In this document: one piece after another, positions 44,143 through 59,000 of the stretch
Position numbering within the stretch: the stretch's first letter is position 1
How the letters are laid out: each line of letters opens with the position of its first letter
Source: Thereva unica
Taxonomy: Eukaryota; Arthropoda; Insecta; Diptera; Therevidae
Assembly (NCBI GenBank): GCA_949987705.1
Contig: OX465286.1
Span: 3,387,445-3,451,444 of the forward strand
DNA: 64,000 nt
Reading direction: 5' to 3'
The notes under the pieces: model-generated
Told to the model about the DNA's origin: nothing
Seen by the model: only the letters and a program-made list of their open reading frames with translations
The model's database searches: none
Position numbers and translations under genes: made by a program

Positions 44143-47007
44143 GTATGTAATATGTTTTTTTTATTTAATCCTGTTAACTTTTATATTGTGTATAACTTTT
44201 TTTTTATTATTATATTAAGTCCTTCTCTGCCATTAAAAGCCAACGTTTTCTCCTCTTTAAATAAAAGGACAAAAAAGGGTGAACTCTCTAGTAAAAAAAA
44301 AAAAAAAAAACAAAACTAGAAAAAAAAAATAAATAAAATAAAAAGGCTGAGAGGAAAAAAGCTCCTTTTTTAAAACATCCTAAATTCTTGTGCAAAAATT
44401 ATTTCTTCCGTTTCTGGTCTCCTTTTTATTTTTGTGTGCCCGCAGGCAGGTCCTAGTTGAATTTACCTGAGTGAAGGAAGCAAAAACGAAAAATAGTAAT
44501 AGTCGATCCTTTGTGCCGCAGGCAAAAGTGATTTTATTTATTTTTTTTTTTTTTTTTTTTTTTTCATTTTTATTTTTCCTTCCTTTTTATTTTTGCATAA
44601 TTCAATGGAAAATGTCGCTTTCATATTTTTTATTTTATTTTTTTATTTTTTACCTTTGGGTTTTAGTTTTGTGAGTCAAGTCTCTTTCCCCATAGATGGA
44701 GGAGAGAAGGGAATATATGTGTACGGTGGTACGTTCGGAAAAATGTTTGCCCTGTTTTTCTCTCATTTTTTTTTTTTTTTTCATTTTTTTGGTTTGCATC
44801 GTTTGTTTACTTTTTTTTCTGAAAAAAAAATGGTTTTTAAGGACATTTAAGAGAATTCTATATTATTATGTCCTTGCTATTCAGAGGGAATAAGAAGTTT
44901 CTGTTGGTTAGCTTATTATGAAAAGGGTTGATGGTTTGCATATTTCAATTTTTTTTTTACTACAATATTTTCCACAAGCTATTTAAAAATTAAACGTATT
45001 TAGAGGAAACTGGGTGTAAATTTCTGGCAATATACATATGTATGCATATGACGTTAGTTGATTTATAATACCAAGGAGGGAGTTTATCATAAACACATAA
45101 TGTTGAAGCCTCCTTCAATGACATTGTGAGTTTTAGGCGACTTGGACAAGCTTAAAGAGATTATATCTAAGTAATCCGGATACATACACCTGTACCCTCA
45201 AAGAAATCCCTAGGGGTTCTCCTGAATACCAATATTCTGCCTAAGGTTCGTGTTTCGTCACCGAAAAACACACTTTTCACAGCATCAGCATATAGCCAAC
45301 CACAAAGAACACAGAATCTTCCTTCGTTAAGCTCGGGGCCATTCTTGTACTATGGGACCTCAAGCTGTGACCGCTAGGCACGTAGGGCCGTATACATCAA
45401 CGAAGATAACCCTAAACTGTAAGTTTTAACATGGTCATCAACTTAGGTCACTTCGCATAATATCTGAGATGGGGGGGGGGGACTTTTTCCAATTCTAAAA
45501 ATGCTCATCGCGAAAATAACAATTATTCAGGGTGCATATTAAAAACGACTACATTATGACAAAATTTATTTAGCTATTTTTTTTTGTTATTTTATTATTC
45601 GATCAATGTTTTCTTAAACACTTAAGATTCTTGTCCTACCCACTCTCAAAAGAGAATGCTTCTTAAGCAAAAACAGAATTTATAATATTCTGTTGTTGTT
45701 GTTGTTATATTATCATCATAATAAGGAACTTGAAGCGAACACAACAAAAAAATAGAGATGCTTTTTTCGCCTATTTTTTCTGGGTCTTCTAAATATTTCC
45801 TTATTCCATCATCAATCCAGACCAACACCACCCTAGTAGATCTCTTTAGCTAGTCAAAATGTAAGAAAATTATAACAAGGTCTTTGTCCCAAGGACAAAG
45901 GAAAATTATTTTCATGACATGAATACTAAATATGAGATTTTTCCTCCCTCGTATCTAAAAACAAGAATGAAAAAAAACAACTAGAAAGAAACAAACAAGA
46001 CCCTCTATGCCGGGCTGTCACCCTGCAGCCAGAGCACACCTTTATGCTGTGTGATGCAATTTGCATAAGAAAGCTTTTTTGGAAAACTCTAATAGAGTAG
46101 AGATTCTCTTCCCGTAACGCCCTTAAAATCCTTAGATATTATCGTGTCTCTATGTATATATATATATATTGGCATAGATAGGGACATGCACGTGCTTTTT
46201 AAAGGTTGTAGTCGAGATTTTATGTGAGAGATTTTACACGTTTTTGCAGAGGCGGAATAACTTATTCCCTTTTTGGACAGGAATGGTTGCTGGTTAAGTA
46301 ACGTTTCACCTTTGTCAAATTTACTAATATGTTTTGTCACAGTGATTTTTGATGACCTTCCTTTGCACGTCTTCACCCCTTTTACTCTTGCTGATGCTTT
46401 TGCCTCTTTACTCATTCCCCTCGTAGCGCCTGCCTCCTCTGCTTTTGGCTTCTTTCATAGCTGCCTTTCACAAAAAGTCATGCTTTGGTTTTATTCCTCT
46501 TGTAGTTTTGTTTCGAAATTTTATAGAAGAGTCGATCTATATATTTACTATCGTATGTACTAGGCTCTATGTTTTTATAGAATCAGGTGTGTAGGTGTTT
46601 ATTTGAGAATGAAATGTTGATAAAACTGGACGATGACTTGAGGAGTGAGAGGCAGGGTGGCTGTATATTAAATAGGTAAAAATAGGGTGCCTCAGTAGAG
46701 GAGGAATTCGGTAAAGGTAAAGGGGGAATTCGGTTTTTTAGATAAAATGAAAATCATAATACCACATAATTATTTTCGGGTGTCTTAATGAGGCTTAGTA
46801 TTCAGTCTATGAATAGTTTTCGGTTACATTTGGAAAGAGGGTTTGGGCGAGTTGAAGAATTATTTTGAAATTCTATGTTTCTGGGGCTCTTTGCTATGTA
46901 CGTACTACAAAATAAATTGTGAGAAAATGTATATATGATTCTTGGATCAAAATAACGTCCTTCATACTTAATTGTGCGTTTGGCAGAACACCCAAGCATC
47001 TCGAACC
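44143..47007 (+). other. SoxD intron 3, 5' part before the satellite
   Basis: Starts with a GTATGT donor. Up to about 44850 it is dominated by T and A homopolymers (44284-44340, 44538-44572, 44767-44795). 45460-45481 has a G run. No exon with coding similarity to SoxD is seen before the satellite begins. Confidence 0.7.
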
Positions 47008-50000
47008 CAATTAATGTCATATTAAATAACCCGAGTGAATTACGCGCACTTCTACCAATTTTTTTTTAGTTTCTTACTCCTTAATTCCTCTATTAAAGAA
47101 CTGAACTAGTGAAAAAGGCACTCTTCTACTAAATTCTCATACTTTCTTGTCTCCTAATTCCTCAGGTAATTCCGTATTAAAGAACTGAACTACTAAAATA
47201 GGCCCACTTCTACTAAATTCTCATAGTTTCTTGTCTCCTAATTCCTAAAATAATGCCATATTAAATATCCCGAGTGAAATACGCGCACTTCTACCATTTT
47301 TTTAGTTTTTTACCTTAATTCCTTTATTAAAGAACTGAAATACTGAAAAAGGCACTCTTCTACTAAATTCTCATACTTTCTTGTCTCCTAATTCCTCAGG
47401 TAATTCCGTATTAAAGAACTGAACTACTAACATAGGCCCACTTCTACTAAATTCTCATAGTTTCTTGTCTCCTAATTCCTAAAATAATGCCATATTAAAT
47501 ATCCCGAGTGAAATACGCGCACTTCTACCATTTTTTTTAGTTTTTTACCTTAATTCCTCTATTAAAGAACTGAAGTACTGAAAAAAGCACTCTTCTACTA
47601 AATTCTCATACTTTCTTGTCTCCTAATTCCTCAGGTAATTCCGTATTAGAGAACTGAACTACTAAAATAGGCCCACTTCTACTAAATTCTCATAGTTTCT
47701 TGTCTCCTAATTCCTAAAATAATGCCATATTAAATATCCCGAGTGAAATACGCGCACTTCTACCATTTTTTTAGTTTTTTACCTTAATTCCTCTATTAAA
47801 GATCTGAAGTACTGAAAAAAGCACTCTTCTACTAAATTCTCATACTTTCTTGTCTCCTAATTCCTCAGGTAATTCCGTATTAAAGAACTGAACTACTAAA
47901 ATAGGCCCACTTCTACTAAATTCTCATAGTTTCTTGTCTCCTAATTCCTAAAATAATGCCATATTAAATATCCCGAGTGAAATACGCGCACTTCTACCAT
48001 TTTTTTAGTTTTTTACCTTAATTCCTCTATTAAAGAACTGAAGTACTGAAAAAAGCACTCTTCTACTAAATTCTCATAGTTTCTTGTCTCCTAATTCCTA
48101 AAATAATGCCATATTAAATATCCCGAGTGAAATACGCGCACTTCTACCATTTTTTTAGTTTTTTACCTTAATTCCTCTATTAAAGAACTGAAGTACTGAA
48201 AAAAGCACTCTTCTACTAAATTCTCATACTTTCTTGTCTCCTAATTCCTCAGGTAATTCCGTATTAAAGAACTGAACTACTAAAATAGACCCACTTCTAC
48301 TAAATTCTCATAGTTTCTTGTCTCCTAATTCCTAAAATAATGCCATATTAAATATCCCGAGTGAAATACGCGCACTTCTACCATTTTTTTAGTTTTTTAC
48401 CTTAATTCCTCTATTAAAGAACTGAAGTACTGAAAAAAGCACTCTTCTACTAAATTCTCATACTTTCTTGTCTCCTAATTCCTCAGGTAATTCCGTATTA
48501 AAGAACTGAACTACTAAAATAGGCCCACTTCTACTAAATTCTCATAGTTTCTTGTCTCCTAATTCCTAAAATAATGCCATATTAAATATCCCGAGTGAAA
48601 TACGCGCACTTCTACCATTTTTTTTTAGTTTTTTACCTTAATTCCTCTATTAAAGAACTGAAGTACTGAAAAAGGCACTCTTCTACTAAATTCTCATACT
48701 TTCTTGTCTCCTAATTCCTCAGGTAAATCCGTATTAAAGAACTGAACTACTAAAATAGGCCCACTTCTACTAAATTCTCATGGTTTCTTGTCGCGTAATT
48801 CTTCAATTAATGCCATATTAAATAACCCGAGTGAAATACGCGCACTTCTACCATTTTTTTTAGTTTTTTACCTTAATTCCTTTATTAAAGAACTGAAATA
48901 CTGAAAAAGGCACTCTTCTACTAAATTCTCATACTTTCTTGTCTCCTAATTCCTCAGGTAATTCCGTATTAAAGAACTGAACTACTAAAAGAGGCCCACT
49001 TCTACTAAATTCTCATAGTTTCTTGTCTCCTAATTCCTAAAATAATGCCATATTAAATATCCCGAGTGAAATACGCGCACTTCTACCATTTTTTTAGTTT
49101 TTTACCTTAATTCCTTTATTAAAGAACTGAAATACTGAAAAAGGCACTCTTCTACTAAATTCTCATACTTTCTTGTCTCCTAATTCCTCAGGTAATTCCG
49201 TATTAAAGAACTGAACTACTAAAAGAGGCCCACTTCTACTAAATTCTCATAGTTTCTTGTCTCCTAATTCCTAAAATAATGCCATATTAAATATCCCGAG
49301 TGAAATACGCGCACTTCTACCATTTTTTTAGTTTTTTACCTTAATTCCTCTATTAAAGATCTGAAGTACTGAAAAAAGCACTCTTCTACTAAATTCTCAT
49401 ACTTTCTTGTCTCCTAATTCCTCAGGTAATTCCGTATTAAAGAACTGAACTACTAAAATAGGCCCACTTCTACTAAATTCTCATAGTTTCTTGTCTCCTA
49501 ATTCCTAAAATAATGCCATATTAAATATCCCGAGTGAAATACGCGCACTTCTACCATTTTTTTAGTTTTTTACCTTAATTCCTCTATTAAAGAACTGAAG
49601 TACTGAAAAAAGCACTCTTCTACTAAATTCTCATAGTTTCTTGTCTCCTAATTCCTAAAATAATGCCATATTAAATATCCCGAGTGAAATACGCGCACTT
49701 CTACCATTTTTTTAGTTTTTTACCTTAATTCCTCTATTAAAGAACTGAAGTACTGAAAAAAGCACTCTTCTACTAAATTCTCATACTTTCTTGTCTCCTA
49801 ATTCCTCAGGTAATTCCGTATTAAAGAACTGAACTACTAAAATAGACCCACTTCTACTAAATTCTCATAGTTTCTTGTCTCCTAATTCCTAAAATAATGC
49901 CATATTAAATATCCCGAGTGAAATACGCGCACTTCTACCATTTTTTTAGTTTTTTACCTTAATTCCTCTATTAAAGAACTGAAGTACTGAAAAAAGCACT

Positions 50001-53000
50001 CTTCTACTAAATTCTCATACTTTCTTGTCTCCTAATTCCTCAGGTAATTCCGTATTAAAGAACTGAACTACTAAAATAGGCCCACTTCTACTAAATTCTC
50101 ATAGTTTCTTGTCGCTTAATTCCTCAATTAATGCCATATTAAATAACCCGAGTGAAATACGCGCACTTCTACCAATTTTTTTTTAGTTTTTTACCTTAAT
50201 TCCTTTATTAAAGAACTGAAATACTGAAACAGGCACTCTTCTACTAAATTCTCATACTTTCTTGTCTCCTAATTCCTCAGGTAATTCCGTATTAAAGAAC
50301 TGAACTACTAAAATAGGCCCACTTCTACTAAATTCTCATAGTTTCTTGTCTCCTAATTCCTAAAATAATGCCATATTAAATATCCCGAGTGAAATACGCG
50401 AAATTCTACCTTTTTTTTAGTTTTTTACCTTAATTCCTATATTAAGAAACTCAACTACTGCAAAAGGCACTCTTCTACTAAATTCTCATACTTTGTTGTC
50501 TCCTAATTACTCAAGTAATTCCGTATTAAAGAACTGAACTACTAAAATAGGCCCACTTCTACTAAATTCTCATAGTTTCTTGTCTCCTAATTCCTAAAAT
50601 AATGCCATATTAAATATCCCGAGTGAAATACGCGCACTTCTACCATTTTTTTAGTTTTTTACCTTAATTCCTCTATTAAAGAACTGAAGTACTGAAAAAA
50701 GCACTCTTCTACTAAATTCTCATAGTTTCTTGTCTCCTAATTCCTAAAATAATGCCATATTAAATATCCCGAGTGAAATACGCGCACTTCTACCATTTTT
50801 TTAGTTTTTTACCTTAATTCCTCTATTAAAGAACTGAAGTACTGAAAAAAGCACTCTTCTACTAAATTCTCATACTTTCTTGTCTCCTAATTCCTCAGGT
50901 AATTCCGTATTAAAGAACTGAACTACTAAAATAGGCCCACTTCTACTAAATTCTCATAGTTTCTTGTCTCCTAATTCCTAAAATAATGCCATATTAAATA
51001 TCCCGAGTGAAATACGCGCACTTCTACCATTTTTTTTTAGTTTTTTACCTTAATTCCTCTATTAAAGAACTGAAGTACTGAAAAAGGCACTCTTCTACTA
51101 AATTCTCATACTTTCTTGTCTCCTAATTCCTCAGGTAAATCCGTATTAAAGAACTGAACTACTAAAATAGGCCCACTTCTACTAAATTCTCATGGTTTCT
51201 TGTCGCGTAATTCTTCAATTAATGCCATATTAAATAACCCGAGTGAAATACGCGCACTTCTACCATTTTTTTTAGTTTTTTACCTTAATTCCTTTATTAA
51301 AGAACTGAAATACTGAAAAAGGCACTCTTCTACTAAATTCTCATACTTTCTTGTCTCCTAATTCCTCAGGTAATTCCGTATTAAAGAACTGAACTACTAA
51401 AAGAGGCCCACTTCTACTAAATTCTCATAGTTTCTTGTCTCCTAATTCCTAAAATAATGCCATATTAAATATCCCGAGTGAAATACGCGCACTTCTACCA
51501 TTTTTTTAGTTTTTTACCTTAATTCCTTTATTAAAGAACTGAAATACTGAAAAAGGCACTCTTCTACTAAATTCTCATACTTTCTTGTCTCCTAATTCCT
51601 CAGGTAATTCCGTATTAAAGAACTGAACTACTAAAAGAGGCCCACTTCTACTAAATTCTCATAGTTTCTTGTCTCCTAATTCCTAAAATAATGCCATATT
51701 AAATATCCCGAGTGAAATACGCGCACTTCTACCATTTTTTTAGTTTTTTACCTTAATTCCTTTATTAAAGAACTGAAATACTGAAAAAGGCACTCTTCTA
51801 CTAAATTCTCATACTTTCTTGTCTCCTAATTCCTCAGGTAAATCCGTATTAAAGAACTGAACTACTAAAATAGGCCCACTTCTACTAAATTCTCATGGTT
51901 TCTTGTCGCGTAATTCTTCAATTAATGCCATATTAAATAACCCGAGTGAAATACGCGCACTTCTACCATTTTTTTTAGTTTTTTTCCTTAATTCCTTTAT
52001 TAAAGAACTGAAATACTGAAAAAGGCACTCTTCTACTAAATTCTCATACTTTCTTGTCTCCTAATTCCTCAGGTAATTCCGTATTAAAGAACTGAACTAC
52101 TAAAAGAGGCACACTTCTACTAAATTCTCATAGTTTCTTGTCCTCTAATTCCTAAAATAATGCCATGTTAAATATGCCGAGTGAAATACGCGCATTTCTA
52201 CCATTTTTTTTTAGTTTTTTACCTTAATTCCTCTATTAAAGAACTGAAGTACTGAAAAAGGCACTCTTCTACTAAATTCTCATACTTTCTTGTCTCCTAA
52301 TTCCTCAGGTAATTCCGTATTAAAGAACTGAACTACTAAAATAGGCCCACTTCTACTAAATTCTCATAGTTTCTTGTCTCCTAATTCCTAAAATAATGCC
52401 ATATTAAATATCCCGAGTGAAATACGCGCACTTCTACCATTTTTTTAGTTTTTTACCTTAATTCCTTTATTAAAGAACTGAAATACTGAAAAAGGCACTC
52501 TTCTACTAAATTCTCATACTTTCTTGTCTCCTAATTCCTCAGGTAATTCCGTATTAAAGAACTGAACTACTAAAATAGGCCCACTTCTACTAAATTCTCA
52601 TAGTTTCTTGTCTCCTAATTCCTAAAATAATGCCATATTAAATATGCCGAGTGAAATACGCGCATTTCTACCATTTTTTTTAGTTTTTTACCTTAATTCC
52701 TCTATTAAAGAACTGAAGTACTGAAAAAGGCACTCTTCTACTAAATTCTCATACTTTCTTGTCTCCTAATTCCTCAGGTAATTCCGTATTAAAGAACTGA
52801 ACTACTAAAATAGGCCCACTTCTACTAAATTCTCATAGTTTCTTGTCTCCTAATTCCTAAAATAATGCCATATTAAATATCCCGAGTGAAATACGCGCAC
52901 TTCTACCATTTTTTTAGTTTTTTACCTTAATTCCTTTATTAAAGAACTGAAATACTGAAAAAGGCACTCTTCTACTAAATTCTCATACTTTCTTGTCTCC

Positions 53001-56000
53001 TAATTCCTCAGGTAATTCCGTATTAAAGAACTGAACTACTAAAAGAGGCCCACTTCTACTAAATTCTCATAGTTTCTTGTCTCCTAATTCCTAAAATAAT
53101 GCCATATTAAATATCCCGAGTGAAATACGCGCACTTCTACCATTTTTTTAGTTTTTTACCTTAATTCCTTTATTAAAGAACTGAAATACTGAAAAAGGCA
53201 CTCTTCTACTAAATTCTCATACTTTCTTGTCTCCTAATTCCTCAGGTAATTCCGTATTAAAGAACTGAACTACTAAAAGAGGCCCACTTCTACTAAATTC
53301 TCATAGTTTCTTGTCTCCTAATTCCTAAAATAATGCCATATTAAATATCCCGAGTGAAATACGCGCACTTCTACCATTTTTTAGTTTTTTACCTTAATTC
53401 CTTTATTAAAGAACTGAAATACTGAAAAAGGCACTCTTCTACTAAATTCTCATACTTTCTTGTCTCCTAATTCCTCAGGTAATTCCGTATTAAAGAACTG
53501 AACTACTGAAAGAGGCCCACTTCTACTAAATTCTCATAGTTTCTTGTCTCCTAATTCCTAAAATAATGCCATATTAAATATCCCGAGTGAAATACGCGCA
53601 CTTCTACCATTTTTTTAGTTTTTTACCTTAATTCCTTTATTAAAGAACTGAAATACTGAAAAAGGCATTCTTCTACTAAATTCTCATACTTTCTTGTCTC
53701 CTAATTCCTCAGGTAATTCCGTATTAAAGAACTGAACTACTAAAAGAGGCCCACTTCTACTAAATTCTCATAGTTTCTTGTCTCCTAATTCCTAAAATAA
53801 TGCCATATTAAATATGCCGAGTGAAATACGCGCATTTCTACCATTTTTTTTTATTTTTTTACCTTAATTCCTCTATTAAAGAACTGAAGTACTGAAAAAG
53901 GCACTCTTCTACTAAATTCTCATACTTTCTTGTCTCCTAATTCCTCAGGTAATTCCGTATTAAAGAACTGAACTACTAAAATAGGCCCACTTCTACTAAA
54001 TTCTCATAGTTTCTTGTCTCCTAATTCCTAAAATAATGCCATATTAAATATCCCGAGTGAAATACGCGCACTTCTACCATTTTTTTTTAGTTTTTTACCT
54101 TAATTCCTCTATTAAAGAACTGAAGTACTGAAAAAGGCACTCTTCTACTAAATTCTCATACTTTCTTGTCTCCTAATTCCTCAGGTAATTCCGTATTAAA
54201 GAACTGAACTACTAAAAGAGGCCCACTTCTACTAAATTCTCATAGTTTCTTGTCTCCTAATTCCTAAAATAATGCCATATTAAATATCCCGAGTGAAATA
54301 CGCGCACTTCTACCATTTTTTTAGTTTTTTACCTTAATTCCTTTATTAAAGAACTGAAATACTGAAAAAGGCACTCTTCTACTAAATTCTCATACTTTCT
54401 TGTCTCCTAATTCCTCAGGTAATTCCGTATTAAAGAACTGAACTACTAAAATAGGCCCACTTCTACTAAATTCTCATAGTTTCTTGTCTCCTAATTCCTA
54501 AAATAATGCCATATTAAATATGCCGAGTGAAATACGCGCACTTCTACCATTTTTTTTTAGTTTTTTACCTTAATTCCTCTATTAAAGAACTGAAGTACTG
54601 AAAAAGGCACTCTTCTACTAAATTCTCATACTTTCTTGTCTCCTAATTCCTCAGGTAAATCCGTATTAAAGAACTGAACTACTAAAATAGGCCCACTTCT
54701 ACTAAATTCTCATGGTTTCTTGTCGCGTAATTCTTCAATTAATGCCATATTAAATAACCCGAGTGAAATACGCGCACTTCTACCATTTTTTTTAGTTTTT
54801 TACCTTAATTCCTTTATTAAAGAACTGAAATACTGAAAAAGGCACTCTTCTACTAAATTCTCATACTTTCTTGTCTCCTAATTCCTCAGGTAATTCCGTA
54901 TTAAAGAACTGAACTACTAAAAGAGGCCCACTTCTACTAAATTCTCATAGTTTCTTGTCTCCTAATTCCTAAAATAATGCCATATTAAATATCCCGAGTG
55001 AAATACGCGCACTTCTACCATTTTTTTAGTTTTTTACCTTAATTCCTTTATTAAAGAACTGAAATACTGAAAAAGGCACTCTTCTACTAAATTCTCATAC
55101 TTTCTTGTCTCCTAATTCCTCAGGTAATTCCGTATTAAAGAACTGAACTACTAAAATAGGCCCACTTCTACTAAATTCTCATAGTTTCTTGTCTCCTAAT
55201 TCCTAAAATAATGCCATATTAAATATGCCGAGTGAAATACGCTCATTTCTACCATTTTTTTTTAGTTTTTTACCTTAATTCCTCTATTAAAGAACTGAAG
55301 TACTGAAAAAAGCACTCTTCTACTAAATTCTCATACTTTCTTGTCTCCTAATTCCTCAGGTAATTCCGTATTAAAGAACTGAACTACTAAAATAGGCCCA
55401 CTTCTACTAAATTCTCATAGTTTCTTGTCTCCTAATTCCTAAAATAATGCCATATTAAATATGCCGAGTGAAATACGCGCATTTCTACCATTTTTTTTTA
55501 GTTTTTTACCTTAATTCCTCTATTAAAGAACTGAAGTACTGAAAAGGGCACTCTTCTACTAAATTCTCATACTTTCTTGTCTCCTAATTCCTCAGGTAAT
55601 TCCGTATTAAAGAACTGAACTACTAAAAGAGGCCCACTTCTACTAAATTCTCATAGTTTCTTGTCTCCTAATTCCTAAAATAATGCCATATTAAATATGC
55701 CGAGTGAAATACGCGCATTTCTACCATTTTTTTTTAGTTTTTTACCTTAATTCCTCTATTAAAGAACTGAAGTACTGAAAAAGCACTCTTCTACTAAATT
55801 CTCATACTTTCTTGTCTCCTAATTCCTCAGGTAATTCCGTATTAAAGAACTGAACTACTAAAATAGACCCACTTCTACTAAATTCTCATAGTTTCTTGTC
55901 TCCTAATTCCTAAAATAATGCCATATTAAATATCCCGAGTGAAATACGCGCACTTCTACCATTTTTTTAGTTTTTTACCTTAATTCCTCTATTAAAGAAC

Positions 56001-59000
56001 TGAAGTACTGAAAAAAGCACTCTTCTACTAAATTCTCATACTTTCTTGTCTCCTAATTCCTCAGGTAATTCCGTATTAAAGAACTGAACTACTAAAATAG
56101 GCCCACTTCTACTAAATTCTCATAGTTTCTTGTCTCCTAATTCCTAAAATAATGCCATATTAAATATCCCGAGTGAAATACGCGCACTTCTACCATTTTT
56201 TTTTAGTTTTTTACCTTAATTCCTCTATTAAAGAACTGAAGTACTGAAAAAGGCACTCTTCTACTAAATTCTCATACTTTCTTGTCTCCTAATTCCTCAG
56301 GTAAATCCGTATTAAAGAACTGAACTACTAAAATAGGCCCACTTCTACTAAATTCTCATGGTTTCTTGTCGCGTAATTCTTCAATTAATGCCATATTAAA
56401 TAACCCGAGTGAAATACGCGCACTTCTACCATTTTTTTTAGTTTTTTACCTTAATTCCTTTATTAAAGAACTGAAATACTGAAAAAGGCACTCTTCTACT
56501 AAATTCTCATACTTTCTTGTCTCCTAATTCCTCAGGTAATTCCGTATTAAAGAACTGAACTACTAAAAGAGGCCCACTTCTACTAAATTCTCATAGTTTC
56601 TTGTCTCCTAATTCCTAAAATAATGCCATATTAAATATCCCGAGTGAAATACGCGCACTTCTACCATTTTTTTAGTTTTTTACCTTAATTCCTTTATTAA
56701 AGAACTGAAATACTGAAAAAGGCACTCTTCTACTAAATTCTCATACTTTCTTGTCTCCTAATTCCTCAGGTAATTCCGTATTAAAGAACTGAACTACTAA
56801 AAGAGGCCCACTTCTACTAAATTCTCATAGTTTCTTGTCTCCTAATTCCTAAAATAATGCCATATTAAATATCCCGAGTGAAATACGCGCACTTCTACCA
56901 TTTTTTTAGTTTTTTACCTTAATTCCTCTATTAAAGATCTGAAGTACTGAAAAAAGCACTCTTCTACTAAATTCTCATACTTTCTTGTCTCCTAATTCCT
57001 CAGGTAATTCCGTATTAAAGAACTGAACTACTAAAATAGGCCCACTTCTACTAAATTCTCATAGTTTCTTGTCTCCTAATTCCTAAAATAATGCCATATT
57101 AAATATCCCGAGTGAAATACGCGCACTTCTACCATTTTTTTAGTTTTTTACCTTAATTCCTCTATTAAAGAACTGAAGTACTGAAAAAAGCACTCTTCTA
57201 CTAAATTCTCATAGTTTCTTGTCTCCTAATTCCTAAAATAATGCCATATTAAATATCCCGAGTGAAATACGCGCACTTCTACCATTTTTTTAGTTTTTTA
57301 CCTTAATTCCTCTATTAAAGAACTGAAGTACTGAAAAAAGCACTCTTCTACTAAATTCTCATACTTTCTTGTCTCCTAATTCCTCAGGTAATTCCGTATT
57401 AAAGAACTGAACTACTAAAATAGACCCACTTCTACTAAATTCTCATAGTTTCTTGTCTCCTAATTCCTAAAATAATGCCATATTAAATATCCCGAGTGAA
57501 ATACGCGCACTTCTACCATTTTTTTAGTTTTTTACCTTAATTCCTCTATTAAAGAACTGAAGTACTGAAAAAAGCACTCTTCTACTAAATTCTCATACTT
57601 TCTTGTCTCCTAATTCCTCAGGTAATTCCGTATTAAAGAACTGAACTACTAAAATAGGCCCACTTCTACTAAATTCTCATAGTTTCTTGTCGCTTAATTC
57701 CTCAATTAATGCCATATTAAATAACCCGAGTGAAATACGCGCACTTCTACCAATTTTTTTTTAGTTTTTTACCTTAATTCCTTTATTAAAGAACTGAAAT
57801 ACTGAAACAGGCACTCTTCTACTAAATTCTCATACTTTCTTGTCTCCTAATTCCTCAGGTAATTCCGTATTAAAGAACTGAACTACTAAAATAGGCCCAC
57901 TTCTACTAAATTCTCATAGTTTCTTGTCTCCTAATTCCTAAAATAATGCCATATTAAATATCCCGAGTGAAATACGCGAAATTCTACCTTTTTTTTAGTT
58001 TTTTACCTTAATTCCTATATTAAGAAACTCAACTACTGCAAAAGGCACTCTTCTACTAAATTCTCATACTTTGTTGTCTCCTAATTACTCAAGTAATTCC
58101 GTATTAAAGAACTGAACTACTAAAATAGGCCCACTTCTACTAAATTCTCATAGTTTCTTGTCTCCTAATTCCTAAAATAATGCCATATTAAATATCCCGA
58201 GTGAAATACGCGCACTTCTACCATTTTTTTAGTTTTTTACCTTAATTCCTCTATTAAAGAACTGAAGTACTGAAAAAAGCACTCTTCTACTAAATTCTCA
58301 TAGTTTCTTGTCTCCTAATTCCTAAAATAATGCCATATTAAATATCCCGAGTGAAATACGCGCACTTCTACCATTTTTTTAGTTTTTTACCTTAATTCCT
58401 CTATTAAAGAACTGAAGTACTGAAAAAAGCACTCTTCTACTAAATTCTCATACTTTCTTGTCTCCTAATTCCTCAGGTAATTCCGTATTAAAGAACTGAA
58501 CTACTAAAATAGGCCCACTTCTACTAAATTCTCATAGTTTCTTGTCTCCTAATTCCTAAAATAATGCCATATTAAATATCCCGAGTGAAATACGCGCACT
58601 TCTACCATTTTTTTTTAGTTTTTTACCTTAATTCCTCTATTAAAGAACTGAAGTACTGAAAAAGGCACTCTTCTACTAAATTCTCATACTTTCTTGTCTC
58701 CTAATTCCTCAGGTAAATCCGTATTAAAGAACTGAACTACTAAAATAGGCCCACTTCTACTAAATTCTCATGGTTTCTTGTCGCGTAATTCTTCAATTAA
58801 TGCCATATTAAATAACCCGAGTGAAATACGCGCACTTCTACCATTTTTTTTAGTTTTTTACCTTAATTCCTTTATTAAAGAACTGAAATACTGAAAAAGG
58901 CACTCTTCTACTAAATTCTCATACTTTCTTGTCTCCTAATTCCTCAGGTAATTCCGTATTAAAGAACTGAACTACTAAAAGAGGCCCACTTCTACTAAAT

